A stretch of DNA of 48,917 nt from Pseudomonas fildesensis. GTDB taxonomy: Bacteria; Pseudomonadota; Gammaproteobacteria; Pseudomonadales; Pseudomonadaceae. The stretch spans positions 1 through 48,917 of the forward strand of contig NZ_LFMW01000025.1 in assembly GCF_001050345.1 (NCBI RefSeq). The letters run 5' to 3'. Both the position numbers and the translations under genes were made by a program. Position 1 is the first letter of the stretch, and every line of letters begins with the position of its first letter. The notes beneath the pieces are model-generated. The model was not told the origin of the DNA. It worked only from the letters and a program-made list of their open reading frames with translations, and did no database searches. Shown here one piece after another: positions 25,852 through 32,745 of the stretch.

Positions 25852-27846
25852 ATGGAAAGGGTACGGGCATATTTGGTTGCACTGCCGCGTCGGAAGAAAA
25901 GGCTGATCCAGGTCGCTACCGATGTATTGGTGGTGTGGTGTGCGCTATGGCTAGCATTTGTCGTTCGCCTCGGCGTGGACGAAATGATCAATCCCTTCTT
26001 CGATCATCTCTGGTTGTTTTTGGCTGCGCCTGTAGTTGCGATACCGTTATTCATACGCTTCGGTATGTACCGAGCAGTTATGAGATATTTCGGGAACGAT
26101 GCGCTCATTGCCATTATCAAGGCTGTCAGTCTGTCAGCGCTGATTTTAGGGGTGGTCGTATACTGGTATAGTAATCATCAGAATATCATTCCCCGCTCTA
26201 TCGTTTTCAACTACTGGTGGCTCAGTCTTATTATGGTGGGCGGCTTAAGACTGGGGATGCGTCAGTATTTTTTGGGTGATTGGTTTACAGCAACTCAATA
26301 CGTTCCGTTTGCGAGTCGGGAAGATGGTTTACCTCGAGTTGCCATTTATGGCGCGGGTGCAGCGGGAAACCAACTGGTGGCTGCTCTCAGAATGGGGCGC
26401 GTCATGAGGCCTGTCGCGTTTATCGACGATGATGTCAGTATCAGTGATCGCGTTATCTCAGGCCTTCAAGTCTATAAGCCTAAACATATTCAACGGATGA
26501 TTGATGTCACTGGTGCGCAAGAGATTCTTTTGGCTATTCCTTCATCTAATCGTGCACGCCGACGTGAGGTCCTGGGTTTTCTTGAAGGTTTTCCGCTTCA
26601 CGTGCGCAGCGTTCCTGGCTTTATGGATCTGGCGAGTGGCCGGGTCAAAGTGGACGATATCCAAGAGGTCGATATCGCCGACTTGCTGGGTCGCGATGCT
26701 GTGCCTGCTCAAGAGGAACTGCTGGAACACTGCATCAAGGGGCAGAGCGTTCTGGTGACGGGGGCCGGGGGCTCCATCGGTTCTGAGTTATGTCGACAGA
26801 TTTTGACGCTTCGCCCGACGACTTTGTTGCTGTTCGAACATAGTGAGTTCAATCTTTACAGTATTCTTTCTGAACTTGAGCAGCGCATCACTCGTGAATC
26901 GTTATCGGTGAAACTGCTTCCGATTTTGGGGTCTGTGCGAAATCAGTCCAAACTCCTTGACGTGATGAAAACTTGGCACGTAGATACGGTCTACCATGCC
27001 GCTGCGTATAAGCATGTGCCGATGGTCGAACACAATATCGCCGAAGGTGTTCTGAATAACGTCATTGGCACCCTTAATACCGCACAGGCCGCACTGCAGG
27101 CAGGCGTTGCCAACTTCGTCCTGATTTCCACGGACAAGGCAGTGCGTCCGACTAACGTGATGGGTAGTACTAAGCGTTTAGCAGAGTTGACACTGCAGGC
27201 TCTCAGTCGTGAATTGGCTCCCGTTTTGTTTGGAGACAGGTCTAATATTTCACGCGTTAATAAAACCCGATTTACAATGGTTCGTTTTGGTAATGTTTTA
27301 GGATCCTCGGGCTCGGTTATTCCGTTATTCCATAGGCAAATCAAATCGGGTGGTCCGCTTACGGTTACCCACCCGAAAATCACTCGATACTTTATGACTA
27401 TCCCTGAGGCTGCACAGTTGGTTATCCAGGCGGGTTCCATGGGACAGGGCGGTGACGTATTTGTACTGGACATGGGAGAACCGGTGAAAATCATCGAGTT
27501 GGCCGAGAAGATGATTCATCTGTCCGGTCTGAGCATACGCTCAGACAAAAATCTTCACGGTGACATTGCGATTGAATTTACCGGCTTACGTCCTGGCGAG
27601 AAGCTTTACGAAGAGTTACTCATCGGTGACAACGTAGTTGCCACCCGGCACCCGATGATTATGAGTGCCAATGAGGATCATCTCCCATGGGAGATACTGA
27701 AAGTCAGGTTGGCCGAGTTGCTGGCGGCCGTAGATCAGGACGATTATGTTCGTGTCCGCTTGCTACTGCGCGATACCGTCAGCGGCTATGCTCCCGACGG
27801 CGAAATCGTCGACTGGATCTACCAGCAACGCCGTCTGGAGCCGTGA
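25852..27846 (+). CDS. wbpM: UDP-GlcNAc 4,6-dehydratase WbpM
   Basis: A 664-residue inner-membrane protein. Four N-terminal membrane helices (to about residue 150) are followed by a first nucleotide-binding fold (GAGAAGNQLVAALRMG) and a cytoplasmic short-chain dehydrogenase domain with GAGGSIGSE from G304. The catalytic Tyr is replaced: the motif is M437-xxx-K441 (NVMGSTKR) with a serine/threonine near 426, the known SMK triad of WbpM. It makes UDP-2-acetamido-2,6-dideoxy-4-keto-hexose from UDP-GlcNAc, at the start of the QuiNAc/FucNAc/bacillosamine routes. The frame is open from TTG 25807; ATG 25852 gives the family length. It is the conserved 3' border of Pseudomonas O-antigen loci. Confidence 0.95.
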   Translation: MERVRAYLVALPRRKKRLIQVATDVLVVWCALWLAFVVRLGVDEMINPFFDHLWLFLAAPVVAIPLFIRFGMYRAVMRYFGNDALIAIIKAVSLSALILGVVVYWYSNHQNIIPRSIVFNYWWLSLIMVGGLRLGMRQYFLGDWFTATQYVPFASREDGLPRVAIYGAGAAGNQLVAALRMGRVMRPVAFIDDDVSISDRVISGLQVYKPKHIQRMIDVTGAQEILLAIPSSNRARRREVLGFLEGFPLHVRSVPGFMDLASGRVKVDDIQEVDIADLLGRDAVPAQEELLEHCIKGQSVLVTGAGGSIGSELCRQILTLRPTTLLLFEHSEFNLYSILSELEQRITRESLSVKLLPILGSVRNQSKLLDVMKTWHVDTVYHAAAYKHVPMVEHNIAEGVLNNVIGTLNTAQAALQAGVANFVLISTDKAVRPTNVMGSTKRLAELTLQALSRELAPVLFGDRSNISRVNKTRFTMVRFGNVLGSSGSVIPLFHRQIKSGGPLTVTHPKITRYFMTIPEAAQLVIQAGSMGQGGDVFVLDMGEPVKIIELAEKMIHLSGLSIRSDKNLHGDIAIEFTGLRPGEKLYEELLIGDNVVATRHPMIMSANEDHLPWEILKVRLAELLAAVDQDDYVRVRLLLRDTVSGYAPDGEIVDWIYQQRRLEP

Positions 27847-27900
27847 GTTAACACCCTGTTACTCACCCACTTTTGACACCCTCCAAACATCGCCTAAGTT

Positions 27901-27934
27901 AAGAAAGCAGCTTCGGAAAAGCTGCTTTTCTCCC
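27901..27934 (+). terminator. Rho-independent terminator of the O-antigen locus
   Basis: AAAGCAGCTT and AAGCTGCTTT form a strong stem with a short loop, followed by TCTC with the T-run partly inside the 3' arm. It lies about 55 nt after the wbpM stop and before comEA. Confidence 0.75.
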
Positions 27935-27957
27935 AACGATGTCATGGAGCGTCACCA

Positions 27958-28290
27958 ATGCAAAACACCTACATCTCCTCCCTAATCTTCGCCTTCCTCA
28001 CCACCCTCTCCGTAGCCACGACCGCAGCCCCATCAATCAAACCCGAAGCCCCAACCCCCATCACCACCCAAATGACCCAGTCCGAGCCATCCGCTAAGGT
28101 CAACCTCAACGCCGCCGACGCCGAAACCTTGCGTCGCGACCTCTTCGGTATCGGCGCCGCCAAAGCCAAGGCGATCATCGCCTACCGCGAAAGCAACGGC
28201 CCGTTCACGGCAGTGGATGAATTGTTGGAAGTAAAAGGTATCGGTAAGGCGCTGATGGAGAAAAACCGCGACAGGCTGGAAATCAAATAA
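27958..28290 (+). CDS. ComEA-type helix-hairpin-helix DNA-binding protein
   Basis: A 110-residue secreted protein with a signal peptide (about residues 1–23) and a proline/threonine-rich linker. A ComEA domain follows: VNLNAADAETLRRDLFGIGAAKAKAIIAYRE then ELLEVKGIGKALMEKNRDRL, two helix-hairpin-helix motifs that bind DNA without sequence preference. Periplasmic ComEA captures DNA in natural transformation. The single-domain form after wbpM is conserved in Pseudomonas. Its role outside competence is unclear. Confidence 0.93.
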   Translation: MQNTYISSLIFAFLTTLSVATTAAPSIKPEAPTPITTQMTQSEPSAKVNLNAADAETLRRDLFGIGAAKAKAIIAYRESNGPFTAVDELLEVKGIGKALMEKNRDRLEIK

Positions 28291-28296
28291 GGTCAG

Positions 28297-28323
28297 GAAG
28301 GCCGGTCATCGACCGGCCTTTCC
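28297..28323. terminator. Bidirectional terminator between comEA and the TetR gene
   Basis: A perfect 10-bp stem, AAGGCCGGTC ATC GACCGGCCTT (28298–28320). It lies 7 nt after the comEA stop and overlaps the last codons of the convergent TetR-family gene, whose stop codon is read across the loop. Confidence 0.75.
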
Positions 28324-28884
28324 ACTCTCTGAAACCTGCGCCTTCAAACTCCCCCGCACTACGTCCATGATGCGCGTCGCCAACTCCGCACTCTCAACAC
28401 TCCTGGCCAGCACCAACGCCCCCACCAGCGTGGACATCATTACCAGGCTCTGGTCTCCGGCCCCTGGGCGGCCCAAAGCTGCTTCAACCTGTTTCAACCG
28501 AGCCCCCAACACCACGTCCGTTGTCGGACTGTGCTGCGCTCTCAACCCCAGTTCCGCCGACATGGTCGGCAGCGGGCGGCCCTGGTCTGGGGTGGTCTGG
28601 TGCCATTCCGACAGGTAGCTGTCGATAAACGCTTCCAGCGGGCGCTCCTGGCTGAACAGCATTTCACAATGCGCATCCAGCTCTGCGGCTGCTGTCTGCA
28701 GCGCCTTTTCCACCAGTTCGTCCTTGGATTTGAAATGCGCGTAGAACCCGCCATGTGTCAGGTTCAGTGCCTTCATTAATGGCTGGAGGCCGGTTGCGCT
28801 GATGCCGTCGCGGCGAAAGCGTACGGAGGCTTCTTTGATTATGCGTTGGTGGGTCTGGGCTTTATGGTCTGGTGAGTAACGCAT
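28306..28884 (-). CDS. TetR-family transcriptional regulator
   Basis: A 192-residue repressor. The N-terminal helix-turn-helix spans about residues 10–55 (RIIKEASVRFRRDGISATGLQPLMKALNLTHGGFYAHFKSKDELVEKAL), followed by a helical ligand domain. The frame is open to 28965, but the ATG at 28884 has AAGGCAG upstream and begins close to the HTH as usual. No partner gene is transcribed with it. The neighbouring gene is divergent, so it could control itself and/or that gene. The ligand is unknown. Confidence 0.88.
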   Translation of the reverse strand: MRYSPDHKAQTHQRIIKEASVRFRRDGISATGLQPLMKALNLTHGGFYAHFKSKDELVEKALQTAAAELDAHCEMLFSQERPLEAFIDSYLSEWHQTTPDQGRPLPTMSAELGLRAQHSPTTDVVLGARLKQVEAALGRPGAGDQSLVMMSTLVGALVLARSVESAELATRIMDVVRGSLKAQVSESGKAGR

Positions 28885-29016
28885 AGGACTGCCTTGTGAA
28901 CGTGGCGGCATTTTAACGGAGTTATATCTCTTTACACATCTAGACAATGCAGCGCGCGTTGGCATGGAATGTGGTTACGTCTACAACATGGATTGTTGAA
29001 CAATCGTGAGGTAGTG

Positions 29017-29661
29017 ATGACGCTCAGCTTGTCTTTAGCCGACCAGATTGCCCTGGAGCTTCGCGCCGATATCATCGGTGGGCGGCTGTTACCTGGAATG
29101 GCATTGGTCGAGGTCGAGTTGGTCAAGTCCTACAACGCTTCGCGCAATACGATTCGCGAGGCGTTGCACCGTCTGGGGCAGGAGGGGCTGACTCGGTACG
29201 TGCGCAATAAGGGTGTGATGGTCCGTCGGTTGGACCGCGACGAAGTACGTGATCTGTTTGTCGTCCGTCGCACCCTGGAGTTGCAGGCGATCACCCAGAG
29301 CGGCCCGTTGACCGATGCTCAATCCGAGCGCATGCAAAATGCTATCGAGGCCACCACCCTGGCCCGCGAGCGCGAGGACTGGCGGGCGGTGGCCACCCAC
29401 AGCCTGCTGTTTCACCAGCAGATTGTCGGGCTGATGTGTAGCCCGCTGTTCGATGAGTTTTTCGCTCAGGTAATCGCCCAATTGCGTTTGGTGTTTTGCG
29501 CCGCGCCCGATGAGCAGCGCTTCCAGTCGCCCTGGCTGGAGCGTGATCGTGAAATATACGAGTTACTGATCCACGGAAATAAACCGGCGGCAGGCGAGGC
29601 GATGAGCCTGTACCTGGATGATTCCGAACGCCTCTCGTTAGCCCTGTTTACGCACCCTTGA
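29017..29661 (+). CDS. GntR/FadR (FCD)-family transcriptional regulator
   Basis: A 214-residue regulator. The winged helix at residues 1–70 includes LELRADIIGGRLLPGMALVEVELVK and NTIREALHRLGQEGLTRYVRNKGVMV; an all-helical FCD-type effector domain with metal-binding histidines (THSLLFHQQIVG) follows. The ATG at 29017 has GTGAGGTAG upstream and is preferred to 28969. It precedes a DUF1989 gene by 15 nt, so it probably regulates that gene in response to its substrate. Confidence 0.9.
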   Translation: MTLSLSLADQIALELRADIIGGRLLPGMALVEVELVKSYNASRNTIREALHRLGQEGLTRYVRNKGVMVRRLDRDEVRDLFVVRRTLELQAITQSGPLTDAQSERMQNAIEATTLAREREDWRAVATHSLLFHQQIVGLMCSPLFDEFFAQVIAQLRLVFCAAPDEQRFQSPWLERDREIYELLIHGNKPAAGEAMSLYLDDSERLSLALFTHP

Positions 29662-29676
29662 TTGAGGATTCGCCCC

Positions 29677-30525
29677 ATGTATAAAGACTATCCGGCCGCT
29701 TACCAGGTCAGTAAAGGCTCTGCGCTGCAGGTCGATACGGCGTTCTACGAGCGCATTCGGGACCGGGCTGATCAGCGCACGTTGATCGAGCAGTTCGAGG
29801 TGCCGATTCGCACGGGCAGGGCGTGGAAGGTACCGGCCGGGCATGTGTTCCGCGTGACCACGCCGGTCGGCCCGCAGGTCGGTGACTTCAACGTATGGAA
29901 CGCCAATGATCCTCGCGAACGCCTATGGGCCGCGCGTACACGCCAGTTGCAGGGCGCGCATGTCAGCACCCATGACCGATTGTGGTCGAACCTGCCATTC
30001 CTGCGGCCGTTGGTGACCATTACCGATGACAGCCTGGCAAGCTACGGCATTGATGAACACGGCGGGCGCTTGCACGATCTGCTCGGCACACGCTGCGACC
30101 CGTATGTGAACCGCATGCTGACCGGCGAAGACTTTCATCACCATTGCCACTCCAACCTGACCCGTGCGGTATTGCCCCATGGCCTGACGGAGTTTGACGT
30201 GCATGACGTGCTGAATATTTTCCAGTGCACCGGCCTCAATCACGACGACATGTACTTCATGAAAGCCTGCCCGGCGCAGAAGGGCGACTACCTGGAGTTC
30301 TTCGCTGAGATTGATCTGCTGTGCGCGCTGTCGACGTGCCCGGGTGGGGATTTGTCGCTGCCGATGTGGGGGCCGGACGCGCAGGACCCGCTGACGGTGT
30401 GTCGTCCGCTGGGGGTTGAGATCTATAAACTGGAGGAGGTGTTGCTGGAAGGCTGGAGCCAGCCTGAGCGTGCGGCCTATAAGGGGCAGCACGGGTTGCA
30501 TATTGCCAAGGCGGATTGGGAATAA
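29677..30525 (+). CDS. DUF1989 (urea carboxylase-associated) family protein
   Basis: A 282-residue protein of the DUF1989 family. Visible blocks are PVGPQVGDFNVWN, RLHDLLGTRCDPYVNR, FHHHCHSNLTRAVLPHGL (probable metal ligands) and STCPGGDLSLPMWGP with a conserved cysteine. Related proteins work beside urea/guanidine carboxylase, where paired DUF1989 subunits form carboxyguanidine deiminase. Here only one subunit is present and no carboxylase, so the substrate is probably a different small amidine or amine. It forms an operon with the GntR gene. GAGGA precedes the ATG. The convergent ethanolamine-type permease may supply its substrate. Confidence 0.83.
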   Translation: MYKDYPAAYQVSKGSALQVDTAFYERIRDRADQRTLIEQFEVPIRTGRAWKVPAGHVFRVTTPVGPQVGDFNVWNANDPRERLWAARTRQLQGAHVSTHDRLWSNLPFLRPLVTITDDSLASYGIDEHGGRLHDLLGTRCDPYVNRMLTGEDFHHHCHSNLTRAVLPHGLTEFDVHDVLNIFQCTGLNHDDMYFMKACPAQKGDYLEFFAEIDLLCALSTCPGGDLSLPMWGPDAQDPLTVCRPLGVEIYKLEEVLLEGWSQPERAAYKGQHGLHIAKADWE

Positions 30526-30532
30526 TCGGGGG

Positions 30533-30582
30533 AAGGGGCTGCTTCGCAGCCCAGCGGGAGCAAGCTCCCTCGCCACAGGGGG
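30533..30582. repeat. Single Pseudomonas REP sequence
   Basis: A GGGGCTGC/GCAGCCC hairpin is followed by CGGGAGCAAGCTCCCTCGCCACA, the same REP core found as pairs at 36529–36619 and 40831–40854. It sits between the DUF1989 gene and the convergent small-protein gene and may act as a transcript-end barrier. Confidence 0.8.
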
Positions 30583-30590
30583 CAACTCGC

Positions 30591-30758
30591 TCAGCGGTCC
30601 TGCGCATCCTTTGAGTCTGCCTGCGCATTGCGCTCAGCCACGCGTTTGCGTTGTTCGTCGGTGAGTTCCACCTTGTTGGCGCTGTCACGCAGCATCATCA
30701 GCCCACCGACGATCGACCCGATCGCGACCACCATAATCAACCATGCATACCACGGCAT
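30591..30758 (-). CDS. Small DUF2897-like membrane protein
   Basis: A 55-residue protein beginning MPWYAWLIMVVAIGSIVGGL, a single membrane helix, then a charged cytoplasmic tail (KVELTDEQRKRVAERNAQ). This matches the DUF2897 pattern of small Pseudomonas membrane proteins. AAGGAGAGCG is placed ideally upstream of the ATG (start at 30758). Function is unknown; tail residues are mostly polar and probably helical. Confidence 0.75.
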   Translation of the reverse strand: MPWYAWLIMVVAIGSIVGGLMMLRDSANKVELTDEQRKRVAERNAQADSKDAQDR

Positions 30759-30869
30759 AACGCTCTCCTTGAGGCAGATTGCCGTGGGAGAGTTTTCCCA
30801 CGGTAATAACTGCTTTGAGTTACAGGCTTTCTGAGTAGTTCAGTGTAGGCCTGTTCCGCCTCATAAACC

Positions 30870-32234
30870 TTAGAGCCCGGTCAACATTGCATCTGCCGGC
30901 GCATCGGCGCGGTCTTGGGCGGTCAACTGGAAGTAGATGAAACCTACTGCCATGAAGCCGAGGAAGATCAGCCCGATCAGGGTGTTGAACCAGGCCATGG
31001 CCACCAGGCACACCACTGCCAGTACCAGCGCGATACCTGGCACGATTGGGTAGCCGGGGGCGCGGAAAGTGCGTTCCAGCAGCGGCTCGGTCTTACGCAG
31101 TTTGAACAGGCTGAGCATGCTCATGATGTACATGACGATGGCGCCGAACACTGCCATGGTGATCATCGCTGCGGTCAGCGTCATGCCGCCCAGGTTGATC
31201 AAGCCGTCGCTGTAGATGGCGGCAATGCCGACCACGCCGCCGGCGATGATTGCCCGGTGCGGTGTCTGAAAACGCGACAGTTTGGCGAGGAAAGACGGCA
31301 GGTAACCGGCACGGGCCAGGGCAAAGAACTGGCGCGAGTAGCCGAGGATGATGCCGTGGAAGCTGGCGACCAGCCCGAACAGGCCGATCCACACCAGCAT
31401 GTGCAGCCAGCCGGAGCTTTCACCCACGACGGTTTTCATCGCCTGCGGCAACGGGTCGTTGATGTTGGACAGGGTGCGCCAGTCGCCCACGCCGCCCGCG
31501 AAGAACATTACGCCCATCGCCAGGATCACCAGGGTCAGGATGCCGCTGATGTAGGCTCTTGGAATCGTGCGCTTCGGATCTTTCGCTTCTTCGGCCGCCA
31601 TGGCCGCGCCTTCGATGGCGAGGAAGAACCAGATGGCGAAGGGAATCGCCGCAAACATCCCGGCAATCGCCGGGGGCCCAAAGGTGTCGGAACCGGCCCA
31701 GCCATTCAGGGCGAAGTTGCTGAAGCTGAAGGCGGGGGCGACCACGCCCATGAACACCAACAGTTCGGCGACGGCGAGTACGCACACCACCAGTTCGAAG
31801 GTGGCGGCGAGTTTCACACCGAGGATGTTCAGGCCCATAAACACGAAGTAGGCGCCGACGGCCGCGTGTTTCGGGTCCAGTGCCGGAAACTGCACATTCA
31901 GGTAGGCGCCAATGGCCAGGGCGATGGCGGGCGGGGCGAACACAAATTCGATCAAGGTCGCCAGCCCGGCGATCAAGCCGCCTTTTTCACCAAAGGCGCG
32001 GCGGCTGTAGGCAAATGGCCCACCGGCGTGCGGAATGGCGGTAGTCAGTTCGGTGAAACTGAATATAAAGCAGGTGTACATGGCGGCGACCATCAATGAG
32101 GTCACCAGAAAGCCCAGCGTACCCGCGACGCCCCAGCCATAGCTCCAACCGAAATACTCGCCGGAAATCACCAGCCCGACGGCAATGCCCCATAAATGCA
32201 GGGTGCCCAAGGTGGGTTTGAGTTGTGTGTTCAT
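30870..32234 (-). CDS. APC-superfamily amino acid/ethanolamine permease
   Basis: A 454-residue transporter with about 12 membrane helices. Helix 1 contains WGIAVGLVISGEYFGWSYGW, the APC GxxxSGxxFG-type substrate site as it appears in ethanolamine permeases. ELTTAIPHAGGPFAYSRRAFG and AIEGAAMAAEEAKDPKRTIPRAY are further APC signatures. It imports amines or amino acids by proton or cation coupling. The open frame extends to 32369, but the ATG at 32234 begins the conserved N-terminus and has GGGAGCGCAAC upstream. No ethanolamine ammonia-lyase genes are nearby, so the real substrate is uncertain; the DUF1989 gene suggests a nitrogenous compound. Confidence 0.9.
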   Translation of the reverse strand: MNTQLKPTLGTLHLWGIAVGLVISGEYFGWSYGWGVAGTLGFLVTSLMVAAMYTCFIFSFTELTTAIPHAGGPFAYSRRAFGEKGGLIAGLATLIEFVFAPPAIALAIGAYLNVQFPALDPKHAAVGAYFVFMGLNILGVKLAATFELVVCVLAVAELLVFMGVVAPAFSFSNFALNGWAGSDTFGPPAIAGMFAAIPFAIWFFLAIEGAAMAAEEAKDPKRTIPRAYISGILTLVILAMGVMFFAGGVGDWRTLSNINDPLPQAMKTVVGESSGWLHMLVWIGLFGLVASFHGIILGYSRQFFALARAGYLPSFLAKLSRFQTPHRAIIAGGVVGIAAIYSDGLINLGGMTLTAAMITMAVFGAIVMYIMSMLSLFKLRKTEPLLERTFRAPGYPIVPGIALVLAVVCLVAMAWFNTLIGLIFLGFMAVGFIYFQLTAQDRADAPADAMLTGL

Positions 32235-32395
32235 CGTGTTGCGCTCCCTGAACGGTTTGGAATGATTCAGGTGTTGCAGCGGGCATGCCACTCCACACAA
32301 TCGTGTCGTAAAGGGGCGCAACTGTCGTCGGGGGGATGGTTTGGCGTTTGAAATTTTCCGGCGTTGCACCAGATAGGTGCGGCGGTGACTGTGCC

Positions 32396-32490
32396 GGCGC
32401 TATCGGGAGCAAGCCCCCTCCCACAGGTTGATCGGCGCTCGGCATGACAACGCGGTCGAGTGTGGGAGGGGGCTTGCTCCCGATAGCGCC
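32396..32490. repeat. REPIN: perfect 30-bp inverted REP pair
   Basis: The 30-bp arms 32396–32425 and 32461–32490 are exact reverse complements (core GGGAGCAAGCCCCCTCCCACA) separated by 35 bp. This is the two-REP arrangement mobilised by REP-associated tyrosine transposases in fluorescent Pseudomonas. It lies between the divergent permease and kdp genes, upstream of the putative kdp promoter. Confidence 0.9.
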
Positions 32491-32537
32491 CGCCCTGGCA
32501 CCTGAAATCCCCCCTGTAAACCCCGCATAAACCCACT

Positions 32538-32590
32538 CTTTACGCCGTCTTTACGCCCCACCCATACCCTCGCTCTCGTTCCTTTACACC
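32538..32590 (+). promoter_or_regulatory. Candidate KdpE-binding direct repeats upstream of kdpF
   Basis: CTTTACGCC occurs at 32538–32546 and 32549–32557, an 11-bp period, and CTTTACACC at 32582–32590, again a multiple of 11 bp away (33). Helically phased direct repeats are the usual layout of OmpR/KdpE-family sites. They lie 57–109 bp before the kdpF ATG. Binding by KdpE is inferred from position and pattern only. Confidence 0.5.
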
Positions 32591-32646
32591 ACTCCTGCGG
32601 ACAATTGCCCTACACGCGGCACTCGCCGCAATACGGAGAAACTTCC

Positions 32647-32736
32647 ATGAGCGTTCTGGACGGGGTGTCACTGCTATTGGCCGTGGCGCTGTTCATTTAT
32701 CTGCTGGTTGCGCTGTTACGCGCGGATCGGAACTAG
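32647..32736 (+). CDS. kdpF: K+-transporting ATPase small subunit KdpF
   Basis: A 29-residue single-helix membrane peptide (MSVLDGVSLLLAVALFIYLL then VALLRADRN), the size and shape of KdpF, which stabilises the KdpABC complex. TACGGAGAAAC lies upstream of the ATG, and its stop codon TAG is part of the TAGGAGC ribosome-binding site of kdpA, 9 nt before kdpA. Confidence 0.93.
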   Translation: MSVLDGVSLLLAVALFIYLLVALLRADRN

Positions 32737-32745
32737 GAGCAGGCT

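Noticed and set aside
30915..32099. 394-codon plus-strand frame opposite the permease gene
   Set aside because: Charged, low-complexity composition and no start signal; the permease on the minus strand is well supported.
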